NCBI GenBank assembly: GCA_964437735.1
Contig: CAYTID010000011.1
Coordinates: 1 to 40,823, forward strand
DNA: 40,823 nucleotides
From: CAYTID01 sp964437735
GTDB lineage: Bacteria; Bacteroidota; Ignavibacteria; UBA10030; BY39
Reading direction: 5' to 3'
Positions within the stretch are counted from its first letter, which is position 1. Each line of letters starts with the position of its first letter. Below are positions 26,309 through 34,491 of this stretch, one piece after another. The notes under the pieces are model-generated. The model saw only the letters and a program-made list of their open reading frames with translations. It ran no database searches and was not told where the DNA came from. Both the position numbers and the translations under genes were made by a program.

Positions 26309-27026
26309 AAAATTAATATCAAAATTAAAATCGGCAAAGAGAATAGCCGTATTTACAGGCGCAGGAATTTCGGCTGAGAGCGGAGTGCCTACTTTTAGAG
26401 GTGATGAAGGGTTGTGGAAAAAATTCAAGCCCGAAGAGCTTGCCAACTTTGATGCCTTCATAAAAAATCCGGAACTCGTTTGGGAGTGGTATAAGTATAG
26501 AAAACATATCATTGCAAAAATAAATCCAAATCCCGGTCATTATGCCCTCGCGAAGATGGAAAATATATTTGAATGTTTTACGGTCATTACACAAAACGTG
26601 GATAATCTTCACAAGAGAGCCGGGAGTAAAAATATTTTTGAGCTTCACGGAAACATTGAGAGAAATTATTGTATCGATTGCATGAAAAGTGTACCGGATG
26701 AAGTAATTTATTCTTTGAAGAATGTTCCGCGTTGTGATGGATGCGGCGGGTTAATCCGTCCCGATGTGGTTTGGTTTGGCGAGTATCTGCCGTCGGATCA
26801 GTGGGATGGATCTGAAAAAGCTGCCCTTTCGGCGGATGTGTTTTTTTCAATAGGAACATCGGGGATAGTGTATCCGGCTGCTATGTTGCCCCAAATGGCT
26901 CAGCGTAACGGTGCTTTTTTAGTGGAGATAAATCCTGAACCGACTCCGTTAACTGATATCACAGATGAATTTTTAGTAGGGAAGTCGGGAAAAATACTAC
27001 CGGAATTGTTGAAAGATATATTATAA
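26298..27026 (+). CDS. cobB: NAD-dependent protein deacylase, SIRT5/CobB type
   Basis: Removes acyl groups from lysines with NAD+. The 242-residue protein has GAGISAESGVPTFRG for NAD binding (21-35), TQNVDNLH, the catalytic His in ELHGN, and a four-cysteine zinc site (CIDC and CDGC). Y65 and R68 in WYKYRKH form the YxxR pair that favours succinyl/malonyl-lysine in class III sirtuins. ATG 26298 overlaps the acylase gene by 11 nt, so they are co-transcribed; a functional link is not obvious. Confidence 0.93.
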   Translation: MFSEKLISKLKSAKRIAVFTGAGISAESGVPTFRGDEGLWKKFKPEELANFDAFIKNPELVWEWYKYRKHIIAKINPNPGHYALAKMENIFECFTVITQNVDNLHKRAGSKNIFELHGNIERNYCIDCMKSVPDEVIYSLKNVPRCDGCGGLIRPDVVWFGEYLPSDQWDGSEKAALSADVFFSIGTSGIVYPAAMLPQMAQRNGAFLVEINPEPTPLTDITDEFLVGKSGKILPELLKDIL

Positions 27027-27118
27027 GCGGAGATTCGGTTGTGATATTGTCGTGCTTACCATTACTCTAAATTCAATCAGATTATACAAATTAGCATAGA
27101 AAAATGGCTATTTTGTCC

Positions 27119-27178
27119 TACCTGTAAAAATTACCTGTGTTGTAATATTTTACCATCACATCGGTAATTATTACCTGT
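27119..27178 (+). promoter_or_regulatory. TACCTGT repeats, candidate activator binding sites
   Basis: TACCTGT occurs at 27119, 27132 and 27172, and an inverted copy ACAGGTA at 27256-27262 falls in the spacer of the sigma-54-like promoter. A dyad TTACC (27150-27154) / GGTAA (27163-27167) lies among them. They sit about 75-135 nt upstream of that promoter, where enhancer-binding activators usually bind. The remainder of the 372-nt gap 27027-27398 shows no gene. Confidence 0.45.
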
Positions 27179-27251
27179 TATTATTTTTAAAGTGTGATAT
27201 TATTTCTACAAATCTCTTAATTTTTGAGAATTTCAATACGAAATCACTAAC

Positions 27252-27267
27252 TGGCACAGGTATTGGA
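27252..27267 (+). promoter_or_regulatory. Candidate sigma-54 promoter of the pilin operon
   Basis: TGGCAC-N5-TTGGA: the -24 box is perfect and spacing is right, but the -12 box has GG where GC is normal. The start would be near 27278, giving a 120-nt leader before the first pilin-like gene. Pilin genes are classic sigma-54 targets in other bacteria, and a sigma-54 activator is encoded in this window. Confidence 0.4.
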
Positions 27268-27398
27268 GTTGTTTATAGAGAAATGAAAATAGAAAATTCA
27301 AATATCAGCAACACAAATCAGCAAATGTCGGAGGTATCTCTTCGATACAACGCTTTATTAATAATTAACATTTAACAACAACATAAGGAGTAACAAAA

Positions 27399-27788
27399 AT
27401 GGGTCAACAACAACTTTTATTAATCATCTTAGGCGTTATCATAGTCGGTATCGCTATCGCAGTTGGTATTACAATGTTTACCGCAAGCGCAACAAGCGCA
27501 AATCGTGATGCAGTTATTAACGACTTGAACAACTTAGCAGCTATGGCGCAGCAATATTATCGCAGACCACTATCAATGGCTGGCGGTGGAAATGAATTTA
27601 CCAATTGGGTTATACCACCTCAACTAGACGAAACGGCAAATGGTACTTATGCTTTAAGCGGTGCACCAGGTGCAACCGAGGTTGTAATCGTTGGTACCGG
27701 TACAGAAATCGGTGATGATGGCGAAAACCCTGTCGCAGTCACAGCAACAGTTACTGCAACTGCTATTTCAATGGAAGTTGATAACTAA
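27399..27788 (+). CDS. Pilin-like protein, first of a tandem pair
   Basis: A 129-residue protein: MGQQQ, an uninterrupted hydrophobic helix (LLLIILGVIIVGIAIAVG), then RDAVINDLNNLAAMAQQYYRRPLSMAGG and a beta-rich, Gly/Thr-rich acidic tail. This resembles a type IV pilin: hydrophobic N-terminal helix running into an amphipathic helix and a globular head. It differs from normal prepilins in having at most a 2-residue leader before a Gln, and no Glu at mature position 5. AAGGAG lies before the ATG. Placement ahead of platform and ATPase genes supports a major subunit role. Not assigned to a known family by me. Confidence 0.7.
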   Translation: MGQQQLLLIILGVIIVGIAIAVGITMFTASATSANRDAVINDLNNLAAMAQQYYRRPLSMAGGGNEFTNWVIPPQLDETANGTYALSGAPGATEVVIVGTGTEIGDDGENPVAVTATVTATAISMEVDN

Positions 27789-27811
27789 ACCATACTAAGC
27801 GAGAGTAAGTT

Positions 27812-28219
27812 ATGGGACAGCAGCAACTCTTGTTGATAATACTTGCGGCAATAATTGTAGGAGTAGCGGTTGCCGTTGGCATACTCCTCTTCAGAACGAC
27901 TGCAGTTGATTCAGCAAGAGATGCTGTTGTAAATGATTTAACCGATCTGGCGTCCCGCGCCCAAGCTTATTATCGGAAACCGGCTTCGATGGCAGGCGGA
28001 GCTAAAAGTTTTCTGAATCATTCCACCGGTAGTTTAATGCCGATCAGCAGGCTTACTAACAAACCATATAATGAGAATGGAAGATATTTTATTGACGGCA
28101 GTTCAACCGGACAAAGATTAGTGTTAATCGGTAAAGGAAGAGAAGTCGTTGGGACAGACACAATAGAAGTAAGAACAACAGTCACCCAGGATAGTATTAT
28201 TACTGTTATAATACATTAG
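27812..28219 (+). CDS. Pilin-like protein, second of a tandem pair
   Basis: Paralogue of the preceding gene, 135 residues. The N terminus is nearly identical (MGQQQLLLIILAAIIVGVAV), and RDAVVNDLTDLASRAQAYYRKPASMAGG aligns with the first protein's amphipathic helix; the heads diverge and this one is more basic with an RLVLIGKGREV strand. It begins 24 nt after the first gene's stop, with GCGAGAG upstream. Followed by a terminator-like hairpin, which suggests the pair is transcribed in excess over the machinery genes. Confidence 0.7.
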   Translation: MGQQQLLLIILAAIIVGVAVAVGILLFRTTAVDSARDAVVNDLTDLASRAQAYYRKPASMAGGAKSFLNHSTGSLMPISRLTNKPYNENGRYFIDGSSTGQRLVLIGKGREVVGTDTIEVRTTVTQDSIITVIIH

Positions 28220-28247
28220 GTAAAAATTTTGTTCGTAGGATAGAATG

Positions 28248-28294
28248 AATGCACAGCACTACTATTGATCGCTTGGTTTGACTGTGCATTTTTT
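28248..28294 (+). terminator. Terminator or attenuator after the pilin-like pair
   Basis: AATGCACAG (28248-28256) and CTGTGCATT (28282-28290) form a perfect 9-bp stem with a 25-nt loop, followed by TTTTAT. It lies 29 nt past the second pilin-like stop and 54 nt before the platform gene, so incomplete termination could set the pilin-to-machinery ratio. Confidence 0.65.
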
Positions 28295-28347
28295 ATAGCA
28301 GGATATATTTGATAAAGGATTTTTAGAGTAATTTAAAGGAAGAAGAT

Positions 28348-29724
28348 ATGCCGGAATTCAGGATAGAGGGATTGTCAACCGTTGGTAAGGTGGTGCAAGG
28401 GGTTATTGAAGCCGATGGTTTCAAGTTGGCAAAAGAAAAAGCCAGCCAGATGGCAGCGCAAAAAAAGTTTAAGGTTCTGAATATTACACCCCGTTCAATC
28501 TTTTTATATAAAGTTCAAAAGGGAACTGAGAAACCGATAATGGGGGAACAACGTGCTTTCACGAAAGGAGAAGTGGAAGAAGCGCTGTCAAAAATGGGAT
28601 ATAGAGTTTTTTACGTAAGAAAAAAACTATTTAATTTTAAACCAAAACCTCCGATGAATGATATTGTTACTTTTGTCAGAGTAAGCGCTGATTTAATCCG
28701 ACAAAAGTTACCGTATAACGAAATTCTTCAGTTGCTTTCAAACGACATTGAAAATCCAACGCTCAGGGATACAGTTAAAGATATAAATAACGAATTAAAA
28801 CAGGGGAAGGATAGTGAAAAAGTTTTCGTAAAGCATGAAGCAATATTCGGAAAATTTACAGCTCATATGCTCGGTCTTGCATCAAAGAGCGGTAACATGG
28901 CTGAGATTTATGACAGTACAGCCAAATTTTTGGAGCGGCAGGCACAATTTAAGAAAGATCTGAAAAGCGCATTAATAACACCGCTGATTACTCTTCTGGT
29001 AATGTTTGCTGCTGTTATTTATTATATTGGCTGGATATTTAAACCTATGGCTGAGATTTTTACCAGAATGAAAATCGAAGTTCCTCCTATGACGGCGGCT
29101 ACATTAAAATTTTCATACTTTTTACTCGATAATATTATTTTGATAATTGTTATAGCTTTTGTTTTGATAATTACTGCAGCCCGATTTTTCACAACTCCTC
29201 GAGGAAAATACATTCTCGACAAATTAATATGGAAAGTTCCTATCATTGGCTCACTTCTACATAAGACCAATATCGAAATATTTTGTCGTGTATTCTATTC
29301 ATTATACAGCGGGTCAGGCGAAAATATCGACGTAATACGAATGGCTGCCGAGGCGAGCGGCAATAAATACATGGAAAATAAAATAAAAACTATTGCAATT
29401 CCCATGATGATAGAAAGAGGTGCAGGAATAACTGAATCTTTCGAGGCTTCAGGTGTGTTTACAAAAACTGCTTTGTCGAGACTCAGCAGCGGCGCGGAGA
29501 CCGGCACGGTTAAGCATACCGCGCAACAAATTGCTGATTACTATGAAAAAGAAACAACTTACAAGATGAAAAATACAATTGAGTATATACAAATTTGGAT
29601 ATCAATGATAATAATGTTGGTACTCACAGCATTGACGCTGGTTTCATCCGAGACAGCCTTTATTCAACCTAAGCGGAATGTAGGCTTTTTGGATTTTAAT
29701 AATATTATTAACTGGATTGCATAA
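28348..29724 (+). CDS. Type II secretion/type IV pilus inner-membrane platform protein (GspF/PilC-like)
   Basis: The platform on which the assembly ATPase acts. The 458-residue protein has two T2SSF repeats (about 105-225 and 305-430) with membrane helices at about 208-231, 257-279 and 413-434, and the motif TPLITLLVMF at the first helix. The N terminus (residues 1-105) is longer than usual: FRIEGLSTVGKVVQG...ADGFKLAKEKA is the normal GspF opening, but a second similar stretch (FTKGEVEEALSKMGYRVFYV) follows. ATG is preceded by AAGGAAGAAG. Its last codons run into the ATPase gene's upstream region. Confidence 0.88.
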   Translation: MPEFRIEGLSTVGKVVQGVIEADGFKLAKEKASQMAAQKKFKVLNITPRSIFLYKVQKGTEKPIMGEQRAFTKGEVEEALSKMGYRVFYVRKKLFNFKPKPPMNDIVTFVRVSADLIRQKLPYNEILQLLSNDIENPTLRDTVKDINNELKQGKDSEKVFVKHEAIFGKFTAHMLGLASKSGNMAEIYDSTAKFLERQAQFKKDLKSALITPLITLLVMFAAVIYYIGWIFKPMAEIFTRMKIEVPPMTAATLKFSYFLLDNIILIIVIAFVLIITAARFFTTPRGKYILDKLIWKVPIIGSLLHKTNIEIFCRVFYSLYSGSGENIDVIRMAAEASGNKYMENKIKTIAIPMMIERGAGITESFEASGVFTKTALSRLSSGAETGTVKHTAQQIADYYEKETTYKMKNTIEYIQIWISMIIMLVLTALTLVSSETAFIQPKRNVGFLDFNNIINWIA

Positions 29725-29749
29725 ACTTATTGAGGATAATTTAGATAGT

Positions 29750-31537
29750 ATGTCTGAAGTTGATATTACTGACAAAATCGGATACATTCTCCTGAAAAAA
29801 GGAGTAATCGATTATGATGTCCTTGAAAAATCCCTAAAGCTAAGAGAAACTGAAGACCTGAAAAAGAGAAGAAATTTGGGTCAGATACTTGTGGGAGAAT
29901 TCGGTATTGAACATGATTTGGTTTTCCGGGAAGTAGCTAATTTGTACGCTTTCAGGGAAATATATATATCAGATGAAATTATTGACCAGAACAGGATTGA
30001 CTTTGTAAATAAACAAATTGATAAGTTATCAGAAAATTATCGGGCGATGCTTATAGATGCAAAAATGATACCTCTAAAGTTTGATCCCAAAATAACTGAA
30101 AAATTAATAATTATAGCCTCCGATCCCACAGACCGCAGAGTTCCGATTGTTGCCAGAAATTTCGGTGTAAAAAAATACGAAGTATGTTATAGCAGGTTAA
30201 AAGATATTCAGACACTTATTGACCTCATAATGCCACCCCAGAACGAATTTTTGAAATTACTTGAAAAGAGTGAAATCGGGTTAGTCGTCCAGGATGATGA
30301 AGCGTTTCTTGATGAAGAAGCATTAGAAGCTGAAATCAGTAAAAGCGCTCTTATTAATTTAGTCGAGGGCGCACTGGTTGAAGCAGTCCGCCAGAATGCA
30401 AGCGATATTCACATAATGGCACGTGAAGGCAACAAAACAGATTTCATGTTCAGAATTGATGGTGATCTAAAATTATGGCATTCACAGGAAAACACAATGC
30501 CGGAAGCAATTTCTGCAGTCATAAAGGATAGGTCGAAAAATATCGACAGATTTGAACGGGAAATGTCACAGGACGGTTTTATTCAGCGTGTGATTGACGG
30601 ACATCAGATCAGATTTCGTGTTTCCATAATGCCGATTGTAGCTTCCGAATTCAAACATAAGTTCGAAAGCATAGTGATACGAGTACTCGACGATAGAAAA
30701 GTAATTACCGATTTGAGTAAATTAGGACTCCAGGGACCTGCCAGGGATTTATTCTATAAGGCGATCTCGAAACCACAGGGAATAGTAATTCTAACCGGTC
30801 CTACCGGAAGCGGAAAAAGCACCACTCTTATTGCTGCCCTGTATCAGGTGATTGATCCATCGGTAAATGTATTAACAGTTGAAGATCCTGTTGAATATTT
30901 AATCAAAGGTGCCAGACAATTAAAAATCGGGCATAAGATGGGATTCGAACAGGCGATCAGAGGAATTCTACGTCACGACCCGGACATTGTACTAGTTGGT
31001 GAAATGAGAGATAAAGAAACTGCAGAAATAGCAATTAAATTAGCAAATACCGGACATCTAACATTTTCTACATTACACACAAATGATGCACCGAGTGCGG
31101 TTTCGCGTTTATACAAAATGGGAATAGAATCTTTCTTGATTGCTTATGCAATAAATATTATCGTCGCTCAACGACTTATAAGGACAATATGTAAACTCTG
31201 CAGGAAGCCGATTCCCCGTAATGAGCTTGATTATGAAATTTATTTAAGATTCGGTTTCACAAAAGAGCAGCTTGAAACACACACAATATATGAAGCTGTC
31301 GGTTGCTCGAAATGCAGCGGTGGATACAGAGGACGGGCGGCAATTCACGAAGCATTATATTTTACAAAAGAAATCAGAACCTTAATTATGAAAGCTGGTC
31401 ATGAAATTGACGAAGAATCCCTTCGAAACCAGGCTGTTAAGGATGGTATGTGGACTTTAAGGCGTTCAGGCATTGAAAGAATTTTAGAAGGAATTACTAC
31501 ACTTGAAGAAATTGCATCGGCCACAACAGAAGAATAA
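29750..31537 (+). CDS. Type II secretion/type IV pilus assembly ATPase (GspE/PilB-like)
   Basis: Hexameric ATPase that drives filament assembly from the cytoplasmic face. An N-terminal GspE/MshE domain (IGYILLKKGVIDYDVLEKSL) is followed by the core with Walker A GPTGSGKSTT, an intact Asp box (TVEDPVEYL), Walker B region DPDIVLVGEMRD and STLHTNDA, and a four-cysteine zinc site CKLC...CSKC typical of assembly ATPases. I start at ATG 29750 (595 residues) with GAGGA 13 nt upstream; a TTG at 29717 would add 11 residues and overlap the platform gene by 8 nt. Confidence 0.93.
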   Translation: MSEVDITDKIGYILLKKGVIDYDVLEKSLKLRETEDLKKRRNLGQILVGEFGIEHDLVFREVANLYAFREIYISDEIIDQNRIDFVNKQIDKLSENYRAMLIDAKMIPLKFDPKITEKLIIIASDPTDRRVPIVARNFGVKKYEVCYSRLKDIQTLIDLIMPPQNEFLKLLEKSEIGLVVQDDEAFLDEEALEAEISKSALINLVEGALVEAVRQNASDIHIMAREGNKTDFMFRIDGDLKLWHSQENTMPEAISAVIKDRSKNIDRFEREMSQDGFIQRVIDGHQIRFRVSIMPIVASEFKHKFESIVIRVLDDRKVITDLSKLGLQGPARDLFYKAISKPQGIVILTGPTGSGKSTTLIAALYQVIDPSVNVLTVEDPVEYLIKGARQLKIGHKMGFEQAIRGILRHDPDIVLVGEMRDKETAEIAIKLANTGHLTFSTLHTNDAPSAVSRLYKMGIESFLIAYAINIIVAQRLIRTICKLCRKPIPRNELDYEIYLRFGFTKEQLETHTIYEAVGCSKCSGGYRGRAAIHEALYFTKEIRTLIMKAGHEIDEESLRNQAVKDGMWTLRRSGIERILEGITTLEEIASATTEE

Positions 31538-31589
31538 GTTTAAATAATTTTGATAAATCGTTATTTTACAATATATTAATTAGTATAAA

Positions 31590-32825
31590 ATGGATGAAGC
31601 TAAATTAATATTAAACCAGATTGCATCAGATATACCCGATACTACTTTTGGTGTTGAAAGAATAATGCTCACAGGCGATTTAGTAAATCGTCAAAGTTAC
31701 GAAGAGAAAATAATCATAAGAAAATTACTCGAAGGATTTTTACTCAGGATGTTCGAAACAAAAGCATCGGATATCGATATAGGTGGATTTGGTTCACAGG
31801 GAAGGGTCTGGTACAGGATCCATGGAAAGAAAACTCCTGAATATTCCTGGGGAACATTTACTTTTGATGAAATTAATATTCTCATTCAAAGCATTCTATT
31901 AGAACGCCAGCGACAGTTCTTGTACGAAAACAGGAATTTGGATTTTTCCTATAGTATCGTGAAAGGCGATGAGCTTTATCGCTTCAGAGCAGATGCTTAT
32001 TTTGATCTCGACCAACTGGCATTAAACATGCGCGCTATAAATGCTTCTGTCCGTCCCTATAAAGAATTAGAATTACATCCGAATGTGTCAAAGGTTTTAA
32101 GTTTGGCACATACAAAGGAAGGGCTTATCTTGGTTACGGGAATTACCGGTTCCGGTAAAAGCTCTACAGTCGATACTGTGATAGATGCCAATAATCATTC
32201 AGTTGATGGGCACATTGTGATAATTGCTTCACCGATAGAATATGTTCATAAGTCTGACAGGTGTATAGTCCGTCATCGGGAAGTCGGACGGGATGTTTTA
32301 TCCTTTAAAGAAGGAGCGGTTCAGTCATTGCGGCAGGACCCAAACATTATTGTAATAGGAGAAATGCGCGATCCCGACACAATTATGACGGCGCTCGAGA
32401 TTACAGATAGCGGACATAAAGTATTTTCAACGCTGCATACATCATCTGCGGTTGAAAGCATCGACAGGATTATCGGTGAAGTACCTCCGATAGAACAAGA
32501 GCGGGTTCGAAACAGACTTGCCGACGTAATCCGCTGTGTGATATCTCAAAAACTCGTTCCAAGTTTAAGTGGACAAAGAGTATTAGCTAAAGAAATTATG
32601 GTAACTACACCCTCTGTGAAAGCGGCAATAAAAAATAATAATACTGGTGAAATTTATCAGATGATGGCTGAATCAGGCGACATTGGAATGGTTACACTTG
32701 AGCAAGATTTAAAACGTCTCTATATGGCAAAAATCATATCGTTAGAAACGGCAATGAATTTTGCCAACAATAAACGCCGCCTGCAGCAGTTGTTAAATAT
32801 GGTGCCGCAAGGTGATTTTATTTAG
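31590..32825 (+). CDS. PilT-like ATPase with altered Asp box
   Basis: A second secretion ATPase, 411 residues, closer to the retraction ATPase PilT: no zinc cysteines, a short N-terminal domain, and a C-terminal PilT-like tail (AAIKNNNTGEIYQMM, compare AIRNLIRE). Walker A is GITGSGKS (184-191) and Walker B RQDPNIIVIGEMRD. The Asp box reads IIASPIEYVH where PilT has EDPIE, so two conserved acidic residues are Ala-Ser, while the Glu in PIE remains. HREVGRD and HTSSAVESIDR match family motifs. Retraction or a regulatory role are both possible. Confidence 0.85.
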   Translation: MDEAKLILNQIASDIPDTTFGVERIMLTGDLVNRQSYEEKIIIRKLLEGFLLRMFETKASDIDIGGFGSQGRVWYRIHGKKTPEYSWGTFTFDEINILIQSILLERQRQFLYENRNLDFSYSIVKGDELYRFRADAYFDLDQLALNMRAINASVRPYKELELHPNVSKVLSLAHTKEGLILVTGITGSGKSSTVDTVIDANNHSVDGHIVIIASPIEYVHKSDRCIVRHREVGRDVLSFKEGAVQSLRQDPNIIVIGEMRDPDTIMTALEITDSGHKVFSTLHTSSAVESIDRIIGEVPPIEQERVRNRLADVIRCVISQKLVPSLSGQRVLAKEIMVTTPSVKAAIKNNNTGEIYQMMAESGDIGMVTLEQDLKRLYMAKIISLETAMNFANNKRRLQQLLNMVPQGDFI

Positions 32826-32860
32826 CAATGTTTTGAATACAAAAAAAGGTCAAAAATAAT

Positions 32861-34465
32861 ATGACAAACATTGGAAGTGGTAAAAAGACAGCGATCGGTC
32901 TCTTTGTTGACGGACTTCAGATCAAATTTGCAAAGTTATCACGTAAAGGCAATTCTATTCTTATTGATGAACTCAAATCAGCGACTCTTGTAACGAAATT
33001 ATCAGAACATCCAACCCAGGAGACGGATGATACGTTCAGTGATTCTTTAAGTCATACGTTCGCAATTGATTCCGAAAAAGCGGAAGCTGAAACAACTGAA
33101 GATAATAATGCAGTTCTGTTAGGTTTATTAGCACAGTATAAACCTAAAAGTTACAGTCTCGGATATTCCATTTCTGAACCGGGAGTATTTTACTATACCT
33201 TGGAAAATGATTTTGGTTTAAAAGGAAATCAGTTAAAAGAGAAAGTATATGATGAAATAAAAAAAATTAGAACAACTCAGCCGCCGGCTGACGCAATAGA
33301 TGTTTTTTATTCTTCCGACCGAAACTTGATGTGTGTTGTGCGCGAAGAAGGATTAAGTTTAATTCGATCGATAAATGAAATAAAAACATTTCTCCATAAC
33401 AAGATTCCTAAAATTCCATTAATTGACACTTCCGATATATCGCTATTAAATTTGGCAAGGGCTAACTATGGATTTGCTCCAGATGAGATAAGTGTAATTG
33501 TTTATATTGGGGTCGATTTTTCAAGATTAATATTCATGAAAGGGGCGGAATTTTATCATTTTGCCCCATCCTTGGGTGAAGGGTATGATTCGTTTAATGT
33601 TCAGAACACAATTTACAGCCGTTTATTACTGGAACAGGATAACCTGGGCATTCCGCGAATCGACAGGATTTTGTTAGCCGGAGAGAGTAAAAGAATTGCT
33701 CTGGATGAATTCCTGCATTATCAACTTCCCGAGGTGGAGATTCAATATCTTAATACTCCATATCTTGACTCTAGCGGAATTCCTTATGAAATTCAAGAAC
33801 AAATTCCTGAATACGCTGTTCCAATTGCTACAGCATGGAAAATATTAGAAGAAAATAATCCGGCTTTCTATCCTACAAACCTTCTTCCGGAAAACATCCG
33901 TGAGGAGCAAAGGGTATTCAAATTGGCATGGCATGGATACCTATTACTTATAGCAATGTTTATATCCACGTTTTATTTTACATTTAGAATTTCAGAGCTT
34001 AATTCAGTCAATATCGCTAGGATCGATATACTTCAACAGAAAAACATTCAATTAGAGGAAAACAGAAAACTGCAGGAACAAATTATTGATCTTGAAAACC
34101 AAATAAGCAAATATCATACGGCACTCTCGGTTTACGATTCAATCGTTCCGGGCTACAACAAGTGGTCTAACACGCTCGAGCATCTCACACAAAGTGTAAA
34201 TGATATAAACTCACTCTGGATAACAGATTTCAAGACAATAGAAAAGGGACGATTGGCTTTTACCGGATTTTCCATTTTCAGAGCGAGAATTCCGCGAATG
34301 ACTACAATTTACGAAAATGTTACACTTAGTAAAGTTTTACAAACTGAAATCCGCGAGAAAACATTATTTTCGTTTGAGTTAATTGTACCACCGGCTGATG
34401 ATCCGGATGCCGGAAAATTATCTTTAGAAATTAATGAATCGTTCAATGATGATGGAAACGAATAA
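32861..34465 (+). CDS. GspL-like assembly protein (PilM-PilN fusion type)
   Basis: Of 534 residues, the first about 340 have an actin-like (PilM/GspL cytoplasmic) pattern: KKTAIGLFVDGLQIKFAKL opening, SVIVYIGVDFSRLIFMKG, RILLAGESKRI and LLPENIRE just before the membrane, which is the usual PilM/PilN junction motif. A single transmembrane helix lies at about 357-376, then a coiled coil (380-425) and a PilN-like periplasmic domain ending FSFELIVPP. PilM and PilN are usually separate genes, so this looks like a natural fusion equivalent to GspL. Assignment rests on context and pattern. Confidence 0.7.
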   Translation: MTNIGSGKKTAIGLFVDGLQIKFAKLSRKGNSILIDELKSATLVTKLSEHPTQETDDTFSDSLSHTFAIDSEKAEAETTEDNNAVLLGLLAQYKPKSYSLGYSISEPGVFYYTLENDFGLKGNQLKEKVYDEIKKIRTTQPPADAIDVFYSSDRNLMCVVREEGLSLIRSINEIKTFLHNKIPKIPLIDTSDISLLNLARANYGFAPDEISVIVYIGVDFSRLIFMKGAEFYHFAPSLGEGYDSFNVQNTIYSRLLLEQDNLGIPRIDRILLAGESKRIALDEFLHYQLPEVEIQYLNTPYLDSSGIPYEIQEQIPEYAVPIATAWKILEENNPAFYPTNLLPENIREEQRVFKLAWHGYLLLIAMFISTFYFTFRISELNSVNIARIDILQQKNIQLEENRKLQEQIIDLENQISKYHTALSVYDSIVPGYNKWSNTLEHLTQSVNDINSLWITDFKTIEKGRLAFTGFSIFRARIPRMTTIYENVTLSKVLQTEIREKTLFSFELIVPPADDPDAGKLSLEINESFNDDGNE

Positions 34466-34491
34466 CAATAAATAAGGAGCAGGAGGTAGAT

